This document shows positions 1-7,812 of a stretch of 64,000 bases of DNA, one piece after another. Below the pieces are notes generated by a model, which searched no databases, was not told the DNA's origin, and saw only the letters and a program-made list of their open reading frames with translations. The stretch spans positions 3,932,049-3,996,048 of the forward strand of contig NZ_JBBOUI010000001.1 in NCBI RefSeq assembly GCF_038005985.1, given 5' to 3'. Every line of letters begins with the position of its first letter. Position 1 is the stretch's first letter. Origin of the DNA: Solibacillus sp. FSL R7-0682 (lineage in GTDB: Bacteria; Bacillota; Bacilli; Bacillales_A; Planococcaceae). Position numbers and translations under genes: made by a program.

Positions 1-277
1 TCGTTGGTAGCGCATCACTATCCCCTTCTTCAACCTTTATTTCTTCCCGAGTTAAAGCATTCGGGGTAAGCTGATTCAGTAAGGACATATCAAGTATGTG
101 ATGATTAATCCCCAGTTCTTTTGCAATTTCTTTGGCACATTCAATTTCAAGCAGATGTCGTTGACCATAATCAAAGGTCACAGCCTCCACTTCTGCAAAA
201 CGTTCCATTGCCCAAAATAAACAAGTTGTACTGTCTTGCCCTCCGCTAAATACAACGAGTGCTTTCTCTTGTATCAT
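1..277 (-). CDS. queC: 7-cyano-7-deazaguanine synthase QueC (3' part outside window)
   Basis: Only the first 92 codons are inside the window. QueC converts 7-carboxy-7-deazaguanine to preQ0 with ATP and ammonia in queuosine biosynthesis, in the cytoplasm. The ATG at 275-277 is preceded by GGAG 8 bases upstream. The protein begins with the N-type ATP pyrophosphatase loop SGGQDSTT (residues 11-18), followed by FDYGQRH, both typical of QueC. It lies downstream of queF on the same strand, but a preQ1-I riboswitch with its own terminator separates them, so its transcription is controlled separately. The identification is secure from the loop, the neighbour and the riboswitch. Confidence 0.93.
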   Translation of the reverse strand, partial: MIQEKALVVFSGGQDSTTCLFWAMERFAEVEAVTFDYGQRHLLEIECAKEIAKELGINHHILDMSLLNQLTPNALTREEIKVEEGDSDALPT

Positions 278-297
278 TTACATTCTCCTTCATCGAG

Positions 298-332
298 AAA
301 AAAACAGCATTCTAAGAGAAATGCTGTTTTTC
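298..332 (-). terminator. Riboswitch-controlled terminator before queC
   Basis: The hairpin AACAGCATT/AATGCTGTT is followed on the minus strand by a run of T. The hexamer TCTTAG in its loop is complementary to CTAAGA at the 3' edge of the upstream preQ1-I aptamer. That gives alternative antiterminator and terminator folds. Confidence 0.85.
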
Positions 333-334
333 AT

Positions 335-371
335 CTTAGTTTTTTTAAGAGGGTCGCTAATAACCTCTTCC
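335..371 (-). promoter_or_regulatory. preQ1-I riboswitch aptamer (queC)
   Basis: Read on the minus strand, the element has the preQ1-I layout: stem arm AGAGG, loop with TTAGC, ACCCTCT closing the stem, then an A-rich tail AAAAAAACTAA that forms the H-type pseudoknot. It sits 58 bases upstream of the queC start with a terminator in between. It should therefore turn queC off when preQ1 is bound. The loop differs slightly from the queF copy (TTATTAGCG against TTCATAGCTGAT). Confidence 0.85.
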
Positions 372-401
372 TTACCAACAAGGATTTATTCTATTTCTCT
401 T

Positions 402-902
402 CTATCGGTTATCGATTTTTTCAGGATTTAAATCATGATTCATTAAACGATAATTGGCGATTTCTTCGTATTTAGTTCCCGGTCTTCCATAGTTACACCA
501 TGGATCAATTGAGATTCCCCCACGCGGAGTAAATTTCCCCCATACCTCGATGTATCTTGGGTCTAAAAGTTTGATTAAATCATCCATAATAATATTCACG
601 CAGTCTTCATGGAAGTCTCCGTGGTTTCTAAAACTAAATAAATAAAGCTTTAATGATTTACTTTCAACTATTTTTTTATCCGGAATGTACGAAATATACA
701 TCGTTGCAAAATCCGGTTGTTGCGTAATCGGACATAAACTCGTAAACTCTGGACAGTTAAATTTCACGAAGTAATCCCGATTTGAATGTAGATTGTCCAC
801 TGACTCTAATACTTCAGGTGAATAATTAAATGCATACTGCACTTTTTGATTCCCTAATAATGTTAAATCTTCTAATCCTTCAGTAGGCTTGCGGCCAGAC
901 AT
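402..902 (-). CDS. queF: NADPH-dependent 7-cyano-7-deazaguanine reductase QueF
   Basis: QueF reduces preQ0 (nitrile) to preQ1 (amine) using two NADPH, the last free-base step before tRNA insertion. The protein has 166 residues, the size of the short unimodular type I family. The catalytic cysteine is in [13 protein letters not shown] (Cys57, with Asp64 as acid), and the QueF NADPH/substrate motif ESKSLKLY follows at about residue 80. The start ATG (900-902) has a strong G-rich site AAGGGGGG. That site lies in the 3' arm of a second small hairpin (about 904-942), so translation may also be tuned. It is the first gene of the que locus, behind its own promoter and preQ1-I riboswitch. Confidence 0.96.
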   Translation of the reverse strand: MSGRKPTEGLEDLTLLGNQKVQYAFNYSPEVLESVDNLHSNRDYFVKFNCPEFTSLCPITQQPDFATMYISYIPDKKIVESKSLKLYLFSFRNHGDFHEDCVNIIMDDLIKLLDPRYIEVWGKFTPRGGISIDPWCNYGRPGTKYEEIANYRLMNHDLNPEKIDNR

Positions 903-982
903 AAAAAAACCCCCTTGAAAAGTAATACCATTTTTTTCAAGGAGAGGGCTCTGACATTATCTATACAACTACATACAGGATG

Positions 983-1013
983 AAAAAAAGCCATGTCCAT
1001 ATATGGACATGGC
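983..1013 (-). terminator. Riboswitch-controlled terminator before queF
   Basis: The perfect hairpin GCCATGTCCAT/ATGGACATGGC ends in seven T on the minus strand. TCCATA in the stem can instead pair with TATGGA at the end of the aptamer, giving an antiterminator. Confidence 0.88.
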
Positions 1014-1031
1014 GTATTCGTCACGTATCCA

Positions 1032-1068
1032 TAGTTTTTTATAGAGGGTATCAGCTATGAACCTCTCC
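1032..1068 (-). promoter_or_regulatory. preQ1-I riboswitch aptamer (queF)
   Basis: The minus strand reads GGAGAGGTTCATAGC, then ACCCTCT, then ATAAAAAACTA. This is almost identical to the Bacillus subtilis queC-leader preQ1-I consensus: stem, C-rich return strand and A-rich pseudoknot tail. It begins about 25 bases after the predicted transcription start and precedes a terminator, so it should repress queF when preQ1 is plentiful. Confidence 0.93.
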
Positions 1069-1098
1069 TGAGAAGTTTCAGGTATTTTATCTTAAAAC

Positions 1099-1127
1099 AT
1101 AATATATTACATGGAGATAAATGTCAA
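1099..1127 (-). promoter_or_regulatory. Sigma-A promoter of queF
   Basis: On the minus strand a perfect -35 TTGACA (1122-1127) and a -10 TATTAT (1099-1104) are 17 bases apart. Transcription would start around 1092, just before the riboswitch. Confidence 0.8.
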
Positions 1128-1199
1128 ACCGCTATATTCGGAATAAATATCACTATTACCATGACCATCCGCGGTAAGCTAATAAAACCTGCTCTTTTA

Positions 1200-1222
1200 T
1201 AAATAGTAATCATTACTATTTA
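1200..1222 (+). promoter_or_regulatory. Zur operator (perfect palindrome) upstream of zinT
   Basis: The half-site TAAATAGTAAT is followed after one base by its exact reverse complement ATTACTATTTA. This matches the Bacillus Zur box architecture (AAATCGTAAT-N-ATTACGATTT). It abuts the -35 box of the zinT promoter, so bound Zur would block RNA polymerase. Confidence 0.82.
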
Positions 1223-1224
1223 TG

Positions 1225-1253
1225 TTGACAGCACACAAAATGTCATTTATAAT
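1225..1253 (+). promoter_or_regulatory. Consensus sigma-A promoter of zinT
   Basis: TTGACA (1225-1230) and TATAAT (1248-1253) are separated by exactly 17 bases, which is full consensus. The promoter is sandwiched between two Zur-box-like palindromes, consistent with tight zinc repression of a strong promoter. Confidence 0.87.
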
Positions 1254-1256
1254 TTC

Positions 1257-1277
1257 AAAACGTAACGATTACTATTT
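1257..1277 (+). promoter_or_regulatory. Second, imperfect Zur-like box over the zinT start site
   Basis: AAAACGTAAC is followed by ATTACTATTT. The right half equals the right half of the upstream Zur palindrome and the left half matches 7 of 10 positions. It overlaps the expected +1 region. Confidence 0.55.
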
Positions 1278-1293
1278 GAGGAGGTTAATAATA

Positions 1294-1989
1294 TTGAAGA
1301 AAACAGCAAAGTGGATAACTATTTTAGCCGTTAGTTCGCTGCTAGCAGCGTGCCAAGAAAACAACACAGCAATGAAAGAGGATGTAAGTGAAACCGTGGT
1401 GACAGAAAGCACAAAAGATGTTCATGTCCATACAAATTTAACGAATGAGCAAAAAAAGATTTACGACGGTTATTTTGATGATGCACAAGTTAAAGATCGT
1501 AAGCTTTCAGATTGGGCCGGAGACTGGCAATCTGTTTATCCTTACTTATTAGATGGCTCTTTAGATGAGGTTTTTGAACATAAAGCGTCCCTTAATACGG
1601 AGAAAACAGCTGAAGCTTATAAGGAATATTATGAAGTTGGATACAAAACATCGGTGGAACGTATTGTCATCGAGGGCAATCATGTAACATTTTATGATCA
1701 TGGGCACGGACATACTGGAGAGTACTTATATGACGGCTACGAGATTCTTACGTATACAAAAGGAAACCGTGGTGTACGCTATATTTTTAAGCTAAATGGG
1801 AATGGCGAGGGGTTACCAAAATATATTCAATTTAGTGATCATAACATCTCTCCAAAAAAGGTAGACCATTATCACATTTATATGGGAGATGACCGTAACC
1901 AACTGTTAGAGGAAATGGATAACTGGCCAACATTTTATTTTTCACACCTAGATGGTCATACAATTGCCCATGAAATGATCGCACATTAG
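1294..1989 (+). CDS. zinT: ZinT/YodA-family zinc-binding lipoprotein
   Basis: This is a surface zinc-binding protein that helps zinc uptake under starvation. The chosen start is TTG at 1294, seven bases after GAGGAGG, giving 231 residues. A longer reading frame upstream would run through the promoter. The N-terminus is a lipoprotein signal with lipobox LAAC (Cys20). A short His motif HVH follows at about residue 49, then the ZinT fold with SDWAGDWQSVYPYL, the metal-ligand clusters HGHGHTGEY and HYHIYMGDD, and His residues at the C-terminus. Promoter and flanking Zur-type palindromes support zinc-responsive control. It is a single-gene unit. Family assignment is strong; the exact metal was not tested. 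Confidence 0.92.
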   Translation: MKKTAKWITILAVSSLLAACQENNTAMKEDVSETVVTESTKDVHVHTNLTNEQKKIYDGYFDDAQVKDRKLSDWAGDWQSVYPYLLDGSLDEVFEHKASLNTEKTAEAYKEYYEVGYKTSVERIVIEGNHVTFYDHGHGHTGEYLYDGYEILTYTKGNRGVRYIFKLNGNGEGLPKYIQFSDHNISPKKVDHYHIYMGDDRNQLLEEMDNWPTFYFSHLDGHTIAHEMIAH

Positions 1990-2028
1990 TTACTACAATT
2001 TTTCTTTGGAAACTATGTTAAACCTTTT

Positions 2029-2070
2029 TAAACCACCTAAACCATTATTAAATCAATGTTTAGGTGGTTC
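2029..2070 (+). terminator. Stem-loop after zinT
   Basis: The perfect 12-base stem AACCACCTAAAC/GTTTAGGTGGTT lies between convergent zinT and ogt. No long T run follows on either strand, so termination strength is uncertain. Confidence 0.55.
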
Positions 2071-2124
2071 CTTGATTAAACTCATTTATTTATGACAGTT
2101 CCCAATTTTACATCAATAACTCAT

Positions 2125-2613
2125 TTACAGATTATTCTTGATAATCGCTTTTTCATGCTGAAGCAGCCATTCCTTTCTCCATAGCCCGCCTGCATAACCT
2201 GTTAATTTTCCTGAAGAGCCAATAATCCGATGGCATGGAATGACTATACTTAATTTATTTTTACTATTTGCATTCCCTACCGCTCTAATCGCATTTTCAT
2301 TTCCAATTAAACTCGCTATATCCTTATATGATGCTATTTTAGCGTAAGGAATTTTTTCTAAAGCGTTCCATACTGATTTTTGAAAGGGGGTTCCTTCAAA
2401 TTCATATGGAAACGTAAATTGTTTCCGATGACCATTAAAATATTCATTAAGTTGGTTGTAGCATTCTATTAAAACCATAGGGGTTTCCATCATCTGTAAA
2501 TTTTCTATTTCACCCTCTTCACAAAACATAATAGAACGAATTACTTTAGTGCTACCTATAATTTCTATCGTTCCAATCGGTGATCTATAATATAGTGTAT
2601 AACTTCTAGTCAT
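2125..2613 (-). CDS. ogt: Methylated-DNA--protein-cysteine methyltransferase (Ogt/AdaB)
   Basis: This suicide repair enzyme transfers the O6-alkyl group of guanine to its own cysteine. It has 162 residues. The N-terminal part is the Ada-like ribonuclease-H-type domain. The C-terminal part has the helix-turn-helix region and the active-site motif IPCHRIIG followed by GKLTGYAGG, which are diagnostic. The start ATG at 2611-2613 has the site GGAGGTC five bases upstream. An in-frame upstream start would lie inside alkA with no ribosome-binding site. It overlaps the alkA stop by 8 bases, so translation is probably coupled. Last gene of the adaA-alkA-ogt operon. Confidence 0.95.
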   Translation of the reverse strand: MTRSYTLYYRSPIGTIEIIGSTKVIRSIMFCEEGEIENLQMMETPMVLIECYNQLNEYFNGHRKQFTFPYEFEGTPFQKSVWNALEKIPYAKIASYKDIASLIGNENAIRAVGNANSKNKLSIVIPCHRIIGSSGKLTGYAGGLWRKEWLLQHEKAIIKNNL

Positions 2614-3514
2614 ATAATGACCTCCAAAGATAAAAGGTAGCATACGCTTGCCACCCTTCCCATTTAGCTGAATATTCCTCTAGCTCTTCAATAGTAGGCT
2701 TCTCGTTAAGATTTAATACTCTCTTTACAGCATTATGCAGTCCGACATCCGCTTTTGGAAAAGCCGAAGTTTTATGCAAGCATTTCATCATCACATAATC
2801 TGTTGTCCAAGCACCCACGCCTCTTAACAACATTAATGATTTTCGAATTTGATCCTCATCTTTTACTTGAAGTAATAACTCCTTTGTTAAGGATCCGCTC
2901 TCCATTTCCTTTGCAATGCCTATAATATATTCCGCCTTCCTCGTCGTAAATTGAAGTTGCTTTAACTCCTCTACATCTAGGGAAGCTATTTTATTAAAGG
3001 TTGGGAACAACCAATGTCTTTCTCCTTCGACATCCACCCATTCTCCATATTGTTCAACAAATCTTTTCTTTAATGTGTACGCAAATGTTAAATTAATTTG
3101 TTGGCCCAATATTGCCCAAACTAGTGCTTCAAATAAATCTGGAATACATATAATCCGTAAGCCCCTATATTTATTGGCAAGTGTCTTTAACACTGCATCA
3201 TTATTAGCCAATTGGTAAAATAAATATAAATCTTGATTTAAATCAAACCACTCCCAAATATAGTTCCCTACAAGCTGACGGTTAAGAATATCTGGAGTCC
3301 CTAAAGGAAATTCTACTTTTAAGTAATTATCAATATAATCTACTTTACATAAAGTGAGCGCATCATTTAAATTTATTACTTTATATATAGTCTCATCTTT
3401 AACTTTATGAAGTACTTCTTGGTTGGACCTACACAAAAAAATTAAACACTCGTTGAAATTAAAGTCCTTTGGAGGAAAAATCTTTATATAAGATTCATAG
3501 TCGATCCACTTCAT
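2606..3514 (-). CDS. alkA: DNA-3-methyladenine glycosylase II (AlkA)
   Basis: This glycosylase excises alkylated bases such as 3-methyladenine. It has 302 residues: an AlkA N-terminal domain (about 1-110) followed by the HhH-GPD fold. Visible signatures are LVWAILGQQINLTFAY, the helix-hairpin-helix LLRGVGAWTTDYV, and PKADVGLHNAV carrying the catalytic aspartate. The ATG at 3512-3514 has the site AAAGGGAT. It overlaps the 3' end of adaA by 20 bases and ogt by 8, so all three form one translationally coupled repair operon. In B. subtilis alkA is divergent from adaAB; here it is inserted between them. Confidence 0.94.
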   Translation of the reverse strand: MKWIDYESYIKIFPPKDFNFNECLIFLCRSNQEVLHKVKDETIYKVINLNDALTLCKVDYIDNYLKVEFPLGTPDILNRQLVGNYIWEWFDLNQDLYLFYQLANNDAVLKTLANKYRGLRIICIPDLFEALVWAILGQQINLTFAYTLKKRFVEQYGEWVDVEGERHWLFPTFNKIASLDVEELKQLQFTTRKAEYIIGIAKEMESGSLTKELLLQVKDEDQIRKSLMLLRGVGAWTTDYVMMKCLHKTSAFPKADVGLHNAVKRVLNLNEKPTIEELEEYSAKWEGWQAYATFYLWRSLYD

Positions 3515-4073
3515 GTTGGAATCCCTTTCTATATTCGCTAGGTGTACAGTTAGTTAAATTGCGGAATACTTTATAAAAATTTGAAGGACTTTGGAAGCCT
3601 ACTTCATAGCAAATCTCTATGTTTGTCAACTTAGTGCTTTTAAGAAGATACGTTGCTTTATCTACCCGTATTTTTTCTAAATACGTACGTGGTGTTTCAG
3701 CAGTTTCCTGTTTAAATAAACGCTCTAAATAGTAAGGGCTTAAGCCAACGTTTTCTGCTATATCTTTTAACAACAACTGTTGTTTATAATGGGTAACTAA
3801 AAAAGCGACGATACTTTTGACAATTTCAATATGTGGAGAATGTTCAACTTCTGGCTGACATCTTTTACACGGACGAAAACCAGCTGCTTCTACAGCCTGA
3901 ATATCTTTATAAAATGTTACATTTATTTTTTTAGGTTTTCTTGATCTGCAGGAAGGGCGACAGTATATTTTCGTTGTTTTCACAGCAGTAAAAAATAAAC
4001 CATCATACTTATGATCGCAGGCCATGATTTTATCCCACATCTCTTCAAAAGAGAGATTAATATTATTGATCAT
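3495..4073 (-). CDS. adaA: AdaA: methylphosphotriester-DNA methyltransferase and AraC-type activator
   Basis: AdaA repairs methylphosphotriesters by accepting the methyl group on a zinc-bound cysteine, which turns it into the activator of the adaptive response. It has 192 residues. The N-terminal Ada zinc domain shows the four cysteines in CRPSC and PCKRC. The AraC helix-turn-helix pair follows (LLLKDIAENVGLSPYYLERL and ITNIEICYEVGFQSPSNFYKVF-like segments). The ATG at 4071-4073 follows GGAGCTGAT; the longer TTG start has no ribosome-binding site. It heads the adaA-alkA-ogt operon and is expected to activate it. Confidence 0.94.
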   Translation of the reverse strand: MINNINLSFEEMWDKIMACDHKYDGLFFTAVKTTKIYCRPSCRSRKPKKINVTFYKDIQAVEAAGFRPCKRCQPEVEHSPHIEIVKSIVAFLVTHYKQQLLLKDIAENVGLSPYYLERLFKQETAETPRTYLEKIRVDKATYLLKSTKLTNIEICYEVGFQSPSNFYKVFRNLTNCTPSEYRKGFQHEVDRL

Positions 4074-4103
4074 ATCAGCTCCACTATCCTTTCTACCCTC
4101 CAA

Positions 4104-4442
4104 CTAACACTCATATAAACAGGACGTATCCATAAATGATAGTAATTCAGCTGCCCTCTTTTCAATAAAAGCCATGACTTCATCAGATAAGGCATTTCCA
4201 AAACCAAATCTTCTCACGCCTATTTCTTTAAGCTTATTACAATTGGTTAGACCTGGTAAAGATAATACATTGATTGGTGCATTTACATTCATTGTAATTT
4301 CATTAATATCTTCAAATTCCTTCATCCCTGGAACAAATATTCCACTAGCAACGTGTTCTACATATACTTTTGCCCGTTCGATTGTTTCAATTAAATCATA
4401 TAAAATCCTCCTAATGTTTGATGGACTCATTTTAACAAGCAA
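4104..4442 (-). pseudogene. 5'-truncated isocitrate lyase/PEP-mutase-family gene
   Basis: The frame encodes about 95 residues resembling the C-terminal third of isocitrate lyase/phosphoenolpyruvate phosphomutase family proteins: ETIERAKVYVEHVASGIFVPG, then NAPINVLSLPG, then LKEIGVRRFGFG. The family is normally 250-290 residues. The barrel strands with the Mg-binding and catalytic residues are absent, and a terminator lies at 4493-4524 just upstream. I read it as the remnant of a deleted gene left in front of adaA. A functional small protein is unlikely, because the only plausible start (4442 or 4428) has no good ribosome-binding site. Confidence 0.7.
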
Positions 4443-4492
4443 TTGCCTTGGATTTCGTCCTCATTCTTGCTTTTATGGTCTGTCCTTAAAAT

Positions 4493-4524
4493 AAAAAAAG
4501 TGAAGCAATATCTGCTTCACTTTT
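4493..4524. terminator. Bidirectional terminator
   Basis: The perfect stem AAAAGTGAAGCA/TGCTTCACTTTT has A-run and T-run flanks. It separates the adaA side from the 3' end of the MBOAT/DHHW operon. Confidence 0.8.
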
Positions 4525-4578
4525 CATAGTCTATACTTATTATTAATTCAAGTTTAAATTCATCTAACAAATGCTTTT

Positions 4579-5721
4579 TTAGTTATTCAGCTTTAATAAT
4601 GATGCTTCATCAACGAAGGTAGCAGTATTAAATAAATATAAAACATTCTTCAGTGCATTCTCAGACATATACTCAGCAATACTCCCATTATAATACCGTA
4701 TGTCAATCACGTGGATTTCGGATACGTGATTTGTAAGGAATGGGATTACATTATGGGCATAGGAGTCTTTAATAATGAGCAACTTTTCCTGTTCAATGTG
4801 CTGTGCATCAAGATCGGATTTAATCGTCATCAACGCATGTACGCCGCCTAGAAAATAGGAGTATTGATCCTTCTTCTGAAGAAAGCTTTCATCATACATA
4901 TTTGTCAACCTTTCATTCGTATCCGCGATGAATAGTTCGGTTGCTACTTGCTCATGGGGAAGGTAAGCTTCAATCGTATCTGGAGATAATCCTTGAAACT
5001 GACTTCTTGTATGATAGCTACCAAGAAACGAATTACTCACCTCTCGAATCAAAAATTCCCGTTGAGAAAGAGGCTGCCACCCCTTTTTCTCCGCATATGC
5101 AACATATGCCAAATAAGCTCCGTATGTCGTCCAGTGATGATCGGTACGATAGTAGATGGATTCCGAAACATGGGGCCGAAGAAAATTAAAGCCGTCCAAA
5201 TATGTTACCTCTTTCTTTAGTTGATCACCAATATAATTATTTACCTTTTCTTGCGAATACGAAGGGGCAAGCCATGGCAAGCGCTCGGGATAAAGTCCTA
5301 CTGATGTAGGTGCCAACATTAATGTCATGTCTACATCAGGATGATTCCCAGAAAATACATTTAATGCTTCTATATATTCCTGTAACTTTTCATAATTAGG
5401 CTGTAAAAACTTTTCAAATAAGTATTCGGCTTCCCCTTTGTAAATACCATTATTTTCTTGCTGTAGTCGAGCTTGTTCACTCACGGACTTTGCCCATAGC
5501 CATTTATTTCGGAAAGGAAAGTGATCCGTTACATAATTCTCAGCTTCTTCTGCATATTTTGAGGACAGTACATTTTCTAGCGTTAGCTTTGGTGGACGTT
5601 GTAAATATCTGTTTTCTAGCTCAGAAAAACGTTGGTGTGGCAAAAGAAAAAATAACATCGACAAAAGAAACAATGTCCCAACAAACAAAATGACTAATAG
5701 TTGCTCAGCTTTCTTCTTCAA
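4579..5721 (-). CDS. DHHW-family extracytoplasmic protein (AlgX/AlgJ-like)
   Basis: 380 residues with an N-terminal membrane anchor (about 7-29) and a large outside domain. It contains YYRTDHHWTTYGAY, the signature of the DHHW family, distant SGNH-hydrolase relatives that act with MBOAT acyltransferases. A later KDSYAHNVIPFL segment resembles the conserved block that carries the remaining catalytic residues. Family knowledge suggests it completes or modifies O-acylation of a surface polymer; the substrate here is unknown. It starts 11 bases after the MBOAT gene and is the last gene of the DUF4358-MBOAT-DHHW operon. Confidence 0.85.
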   Translation of the reverse strand: MKKKAEQLLVILFVGTLFLLSMLFFLLPHQRFSELENRYLQRPPKLTLENVLSSKYAEEAENYVTDHFPFRNKWLWAKSVSEQARLQQENNGIYKGEAEYLFEKFLQPNYEKLQEYIEALNVFSGNHPDVDMTLMLAPTSVGLYPERLPWLAPSYSQEKVNNYIGDQLKKEVTYLDGFNFLRPHVSESIYYRTDHHWTTYGAYLAYVAYAEKKGWQPLSQREFLIREVSNSFLGSYHTRSQFQGLSPDTIEAYLPHEQVATELFIADTNERLTNMYDESFLQKKDQYSYFLGGVHALMTIKSDLDAQHIEQEKLLIIKDSYAHNVIPFLTNHVSEIHVIDIRYYNGSIAEYMSENALKNVLYLFNTATFVDEASLLKLNN

Positions 5722-5732
5722 GTTTTCACCCC

Positions 5733-7118
5733 TTAGAAACGGAAATATAAAAACGGATTAAACGTTGCGTCTACTAAATAGGCAACCGCAAGAAGGAAGA
5801 GAAAGCCGTACCATACTAGATGAAGCAGCGACAATTCACTCGTTCTTGCCCATTGCTTCTTCGGTAAAGAGACGATAACTAATACAAACAACAAAACTGC
5901 GTTCGTATAAAAAAAGTATCCGGTTTCAGTATTCCATAGTGGTTGATCATTGAAGCCCGCCATAGCACTTAAATAAGCCACGATTAAAGACGGTGTTTCA
6001 AAAGCGAACAATACCCAGCCTACTAAAATTAGAATAATCGCATATACATGTCGAACCCAGCGTGGCAAGGCAGACAATAGCTTTAATCCCCACCACTTTT
6101 CAATCATGAGGATAATACCAAAATACAGCCCCCATAAAATGAAATTCCAGCTTGCTCCATGCCAAAATCCTGTCAGCAGCCAGACAATCAAAATGTTCCG
6201 TGCTTGTTTGAGTAACCCATGCCGGTTGCCTCCAAGCGGAATATAAACATACTCCCTGAACCAGCTACCAAGCGAAATATGCCATCTCCTCCAAAAATCG
6301 GTTATGCTCTGGGAAGTATACGGCTTATTGAAATTTTCATTAAACCGAAAACCGAACATAAGCCCAAGACCAATCGCCATATCAGAATAGCCGCTAAAGT
6401 CAAAATAAATCTGGAAGGCAAACGCAATGATTCCCAGCCAAGCGGTTAACATAGGCAATGACCCTGGGTGGGAGCTCGAAATGCTATCCCAAAGCAAACC
6501 GATATTATTTGCAAGTAGCACCTTTTTCGCCAGACCGATCGTAAACCTTCTAATTCCTTCTGCGAATAGCTCTATACTTTCTGACCGATTATGAAGCTGT
6601 TCTGCAATCGTATTATATTTCACGATTGGACCTGCAACTAATTGAGGAAACAACGCCACATATGCCCCAAAGTCAATCCAGTTTCGCTGCGCCCTCGCTG
6701 TCCCCCTATATACATCTATAATATAAGACATCGACTGGAACGTATAAAAGGATATTCCGATAGGCAATGGAAGCTCCGTTAAAGGAATATCCAGACCGAA
6801 CAATGCATTTATATTTTGAATAAGAAAATCAGCATATTTAAAGTAAGATAACAGTGTCAGGCTGAAGACAATAGATACTGCAACAATGCACTTTCGTTTA
6901 AAATTACTTAATTTAGGTTTATCCAGCAGCAGCCCGAAAAAGTAATCCGCAAGGGTCGACACGAGCATAATGACAATATAAACAGGTTCTCCCCATGCAT
7001 AGAAAATAAGACTTGTACTAAATAAAATTAAATTTCGTATCCGCCGTGGCGAACAATAGTAAAGAATGAATACAGCCGGCAGGAACAAAAATAGAAAGAG
7101 TAGACCGCTAAAAACCAT
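5733..7118 (-). CDS. MBOAT-family membrane O-acyltransferase (AlgI/DltB-like)
   Basis: 461 residues and about ten to eleven predicted membrane segments. Hallmarks are the amphipathic motif FWRRWHISLGSWFREYVYIP and the invariant-histidine motif TGFWHGASWNFILWG. MBOAT enzymes of this branch pass acyl groups across the membrane for O-acetylation or similar decoration of extracellular polymers. It follows the lipoprotein gene after 3 bases and precedes the DHHW gene, a conserved Firmicute trio. It is unlikely to be DltB because no dltA/C genes are nearby. The acceptor polymer cannot be inferred. Confidence 0.9.
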   Translation of the reverse strand: MVFSGLLFLFLFLPAVFILYYCSPRRIRNLILFSTSLIFYAWGEPVYIVIMLVSTLADYFFGLLLDKPKLSNFKRKCIVAVSIVFSLTLLSYFKYADFLIQNINALFGLDIPLTELPLPIGISFYTFQSMSYIIDVYRGTARAQRNWIDFGAYVALFPQLVAGPIVKYNTIAEQLHNRSESIELFAEGIRRFTIGLAKKVLLANNIGLLWDSISSSHPGSLPMLTAWLGIIAFAFQIYFDFSGYSDMAIGLGLMFGFRFNENFNKPYTSQSITDFWRRWHISLGSWFREYVYIPLGGNRHGLLKQARNILIVWLLTGFWHGASWNFILWGLYFGIILMIEKWWGLKLLSALPRWVRHVYAIILILVGWVLFAFETPSLIVAYLSAMAGFNDQPLWNTETGYFFYTNAVLLFVLVIVSLPKKQWARTSELSLLHLVWYGFLFLLAVAYLVDATFNPFLYFRF

Positions 7119-7121
7119 TGT

Positions 7122-7610
7122 TTATTGTTGTTTAAAGAAACTATCGTATACTTTTACAAGTTCGTCTGCCTCTTCTGAAATGACAAACAATACATAGTTG
7201 CCTTTCGTAACTAGCTTATAGTTTTTCGCATTTTCAAATTGGTCTGGAAGATATGTTTCAAATTGCTTTTTCACCATTTCCGCTCGTTGTTTTACCGCTT
7301 CTTCCACTTCTGATATATCTTCTGTATTTCTCACTTTCAAAATAGCAATTTCATTTGTCTTCACATTCATCATGGGTATTCTAATCGCATATTCTTCAAA
7401 CTTTTCAGGATCTATATTATAAATGTCCTTCACCTGCTCTGCAGGTAATTCCATTAGTGCTGGTTGCTCCACTTTCTCTAGCATCTCCTCAACCATTTCA
7501 TTTGGAGTTAACTTTGGTTCTACCGGCGCTGTTGTGTCATCTTTTGAACAACCTGCCATTAGTAATCCCCCTATAATTGTTGCTATAAATAACAGCTGTA
7601 GCTTTTTCAT
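7122..7610 (-). CDS. DUF4358 lipoprotein
   Basis: 162 residues with signal peptide and lipobox LMAGC (Cys21). The remainder matches the DUF4358 pattern that commonly precedes MBOAT/DHHW genes: an amphipathic alpha/beta domain with EAVKQRAEMVKKQFETYLPDQFE and a final YVLFVIS strand. First gene of the three-gene operon. Its role is not known; location on the outer face of the membrane suggests an accessory to the acylation system. Confidence 0.82.
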   Translation of the reverse strand: MKKLQLLFIATIIGGLLMAGCSKDDTTAPVEPKLTPNEMVEEMLEKVEQPALMELPAEQVKDIYNIDPEKFEEYAIRIPMMNVKTNEIAILKVRNTEDISEVEEAVKQRAEMVKKQFETYLPDQFENAKNYKLVTKGNYVLFVISEEADELVKVYDSFFKQQ

Positions 7611-7750
7611 TGATATGTGTGCTCCTTTTCAAATTAGATTTCAAACAAGTAGACGTGAGTAGTTTAGTTTAGTTACAAAAATTATTCCAAAAAAACAAAA
7701 AATTATTTTCATTCTCTTATTTTGAACAGAATACAGCTTCAAAATACATT

Positions 7751-7783
7751 AAAAAAGCAGTCTATTTCATGCATAGACTGCTC
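7751..7783 (-). terminator. Terminator
   Basis: AGCAGTCTAT/ATAGACTGCT hairpin followed by T6 on the minus strand, downstream of the regulator fragment and upstream of the DUF4358 operon. Confidence 0.78.
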
Positions 7784-7812
7784 AATGGTTATCCTGGTTT
7801 GGTTTATATTTA

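Noticed and set aside
236..475. Plus-strand open frame of 79 codons over the queC start and preQ1 riboswitch
   Set aside because: It runs antisense to the riboswitch, its terminator and the ends of queC and queF; it has no ribosome-binding site or recognisable protein pattern.
4101..4103. TTG start giving AdaA a 10-residue extension
   Set aside because: No ribosome-binding site precedes it; the ATG at 4073 has GGAG at correct distance.
4174..4494. Plus-strand open frame opposite the PEP-mutase remnant
   Set aside because: A shadow of the minus-strand remnant; no start signal and its composition follows the other strand.
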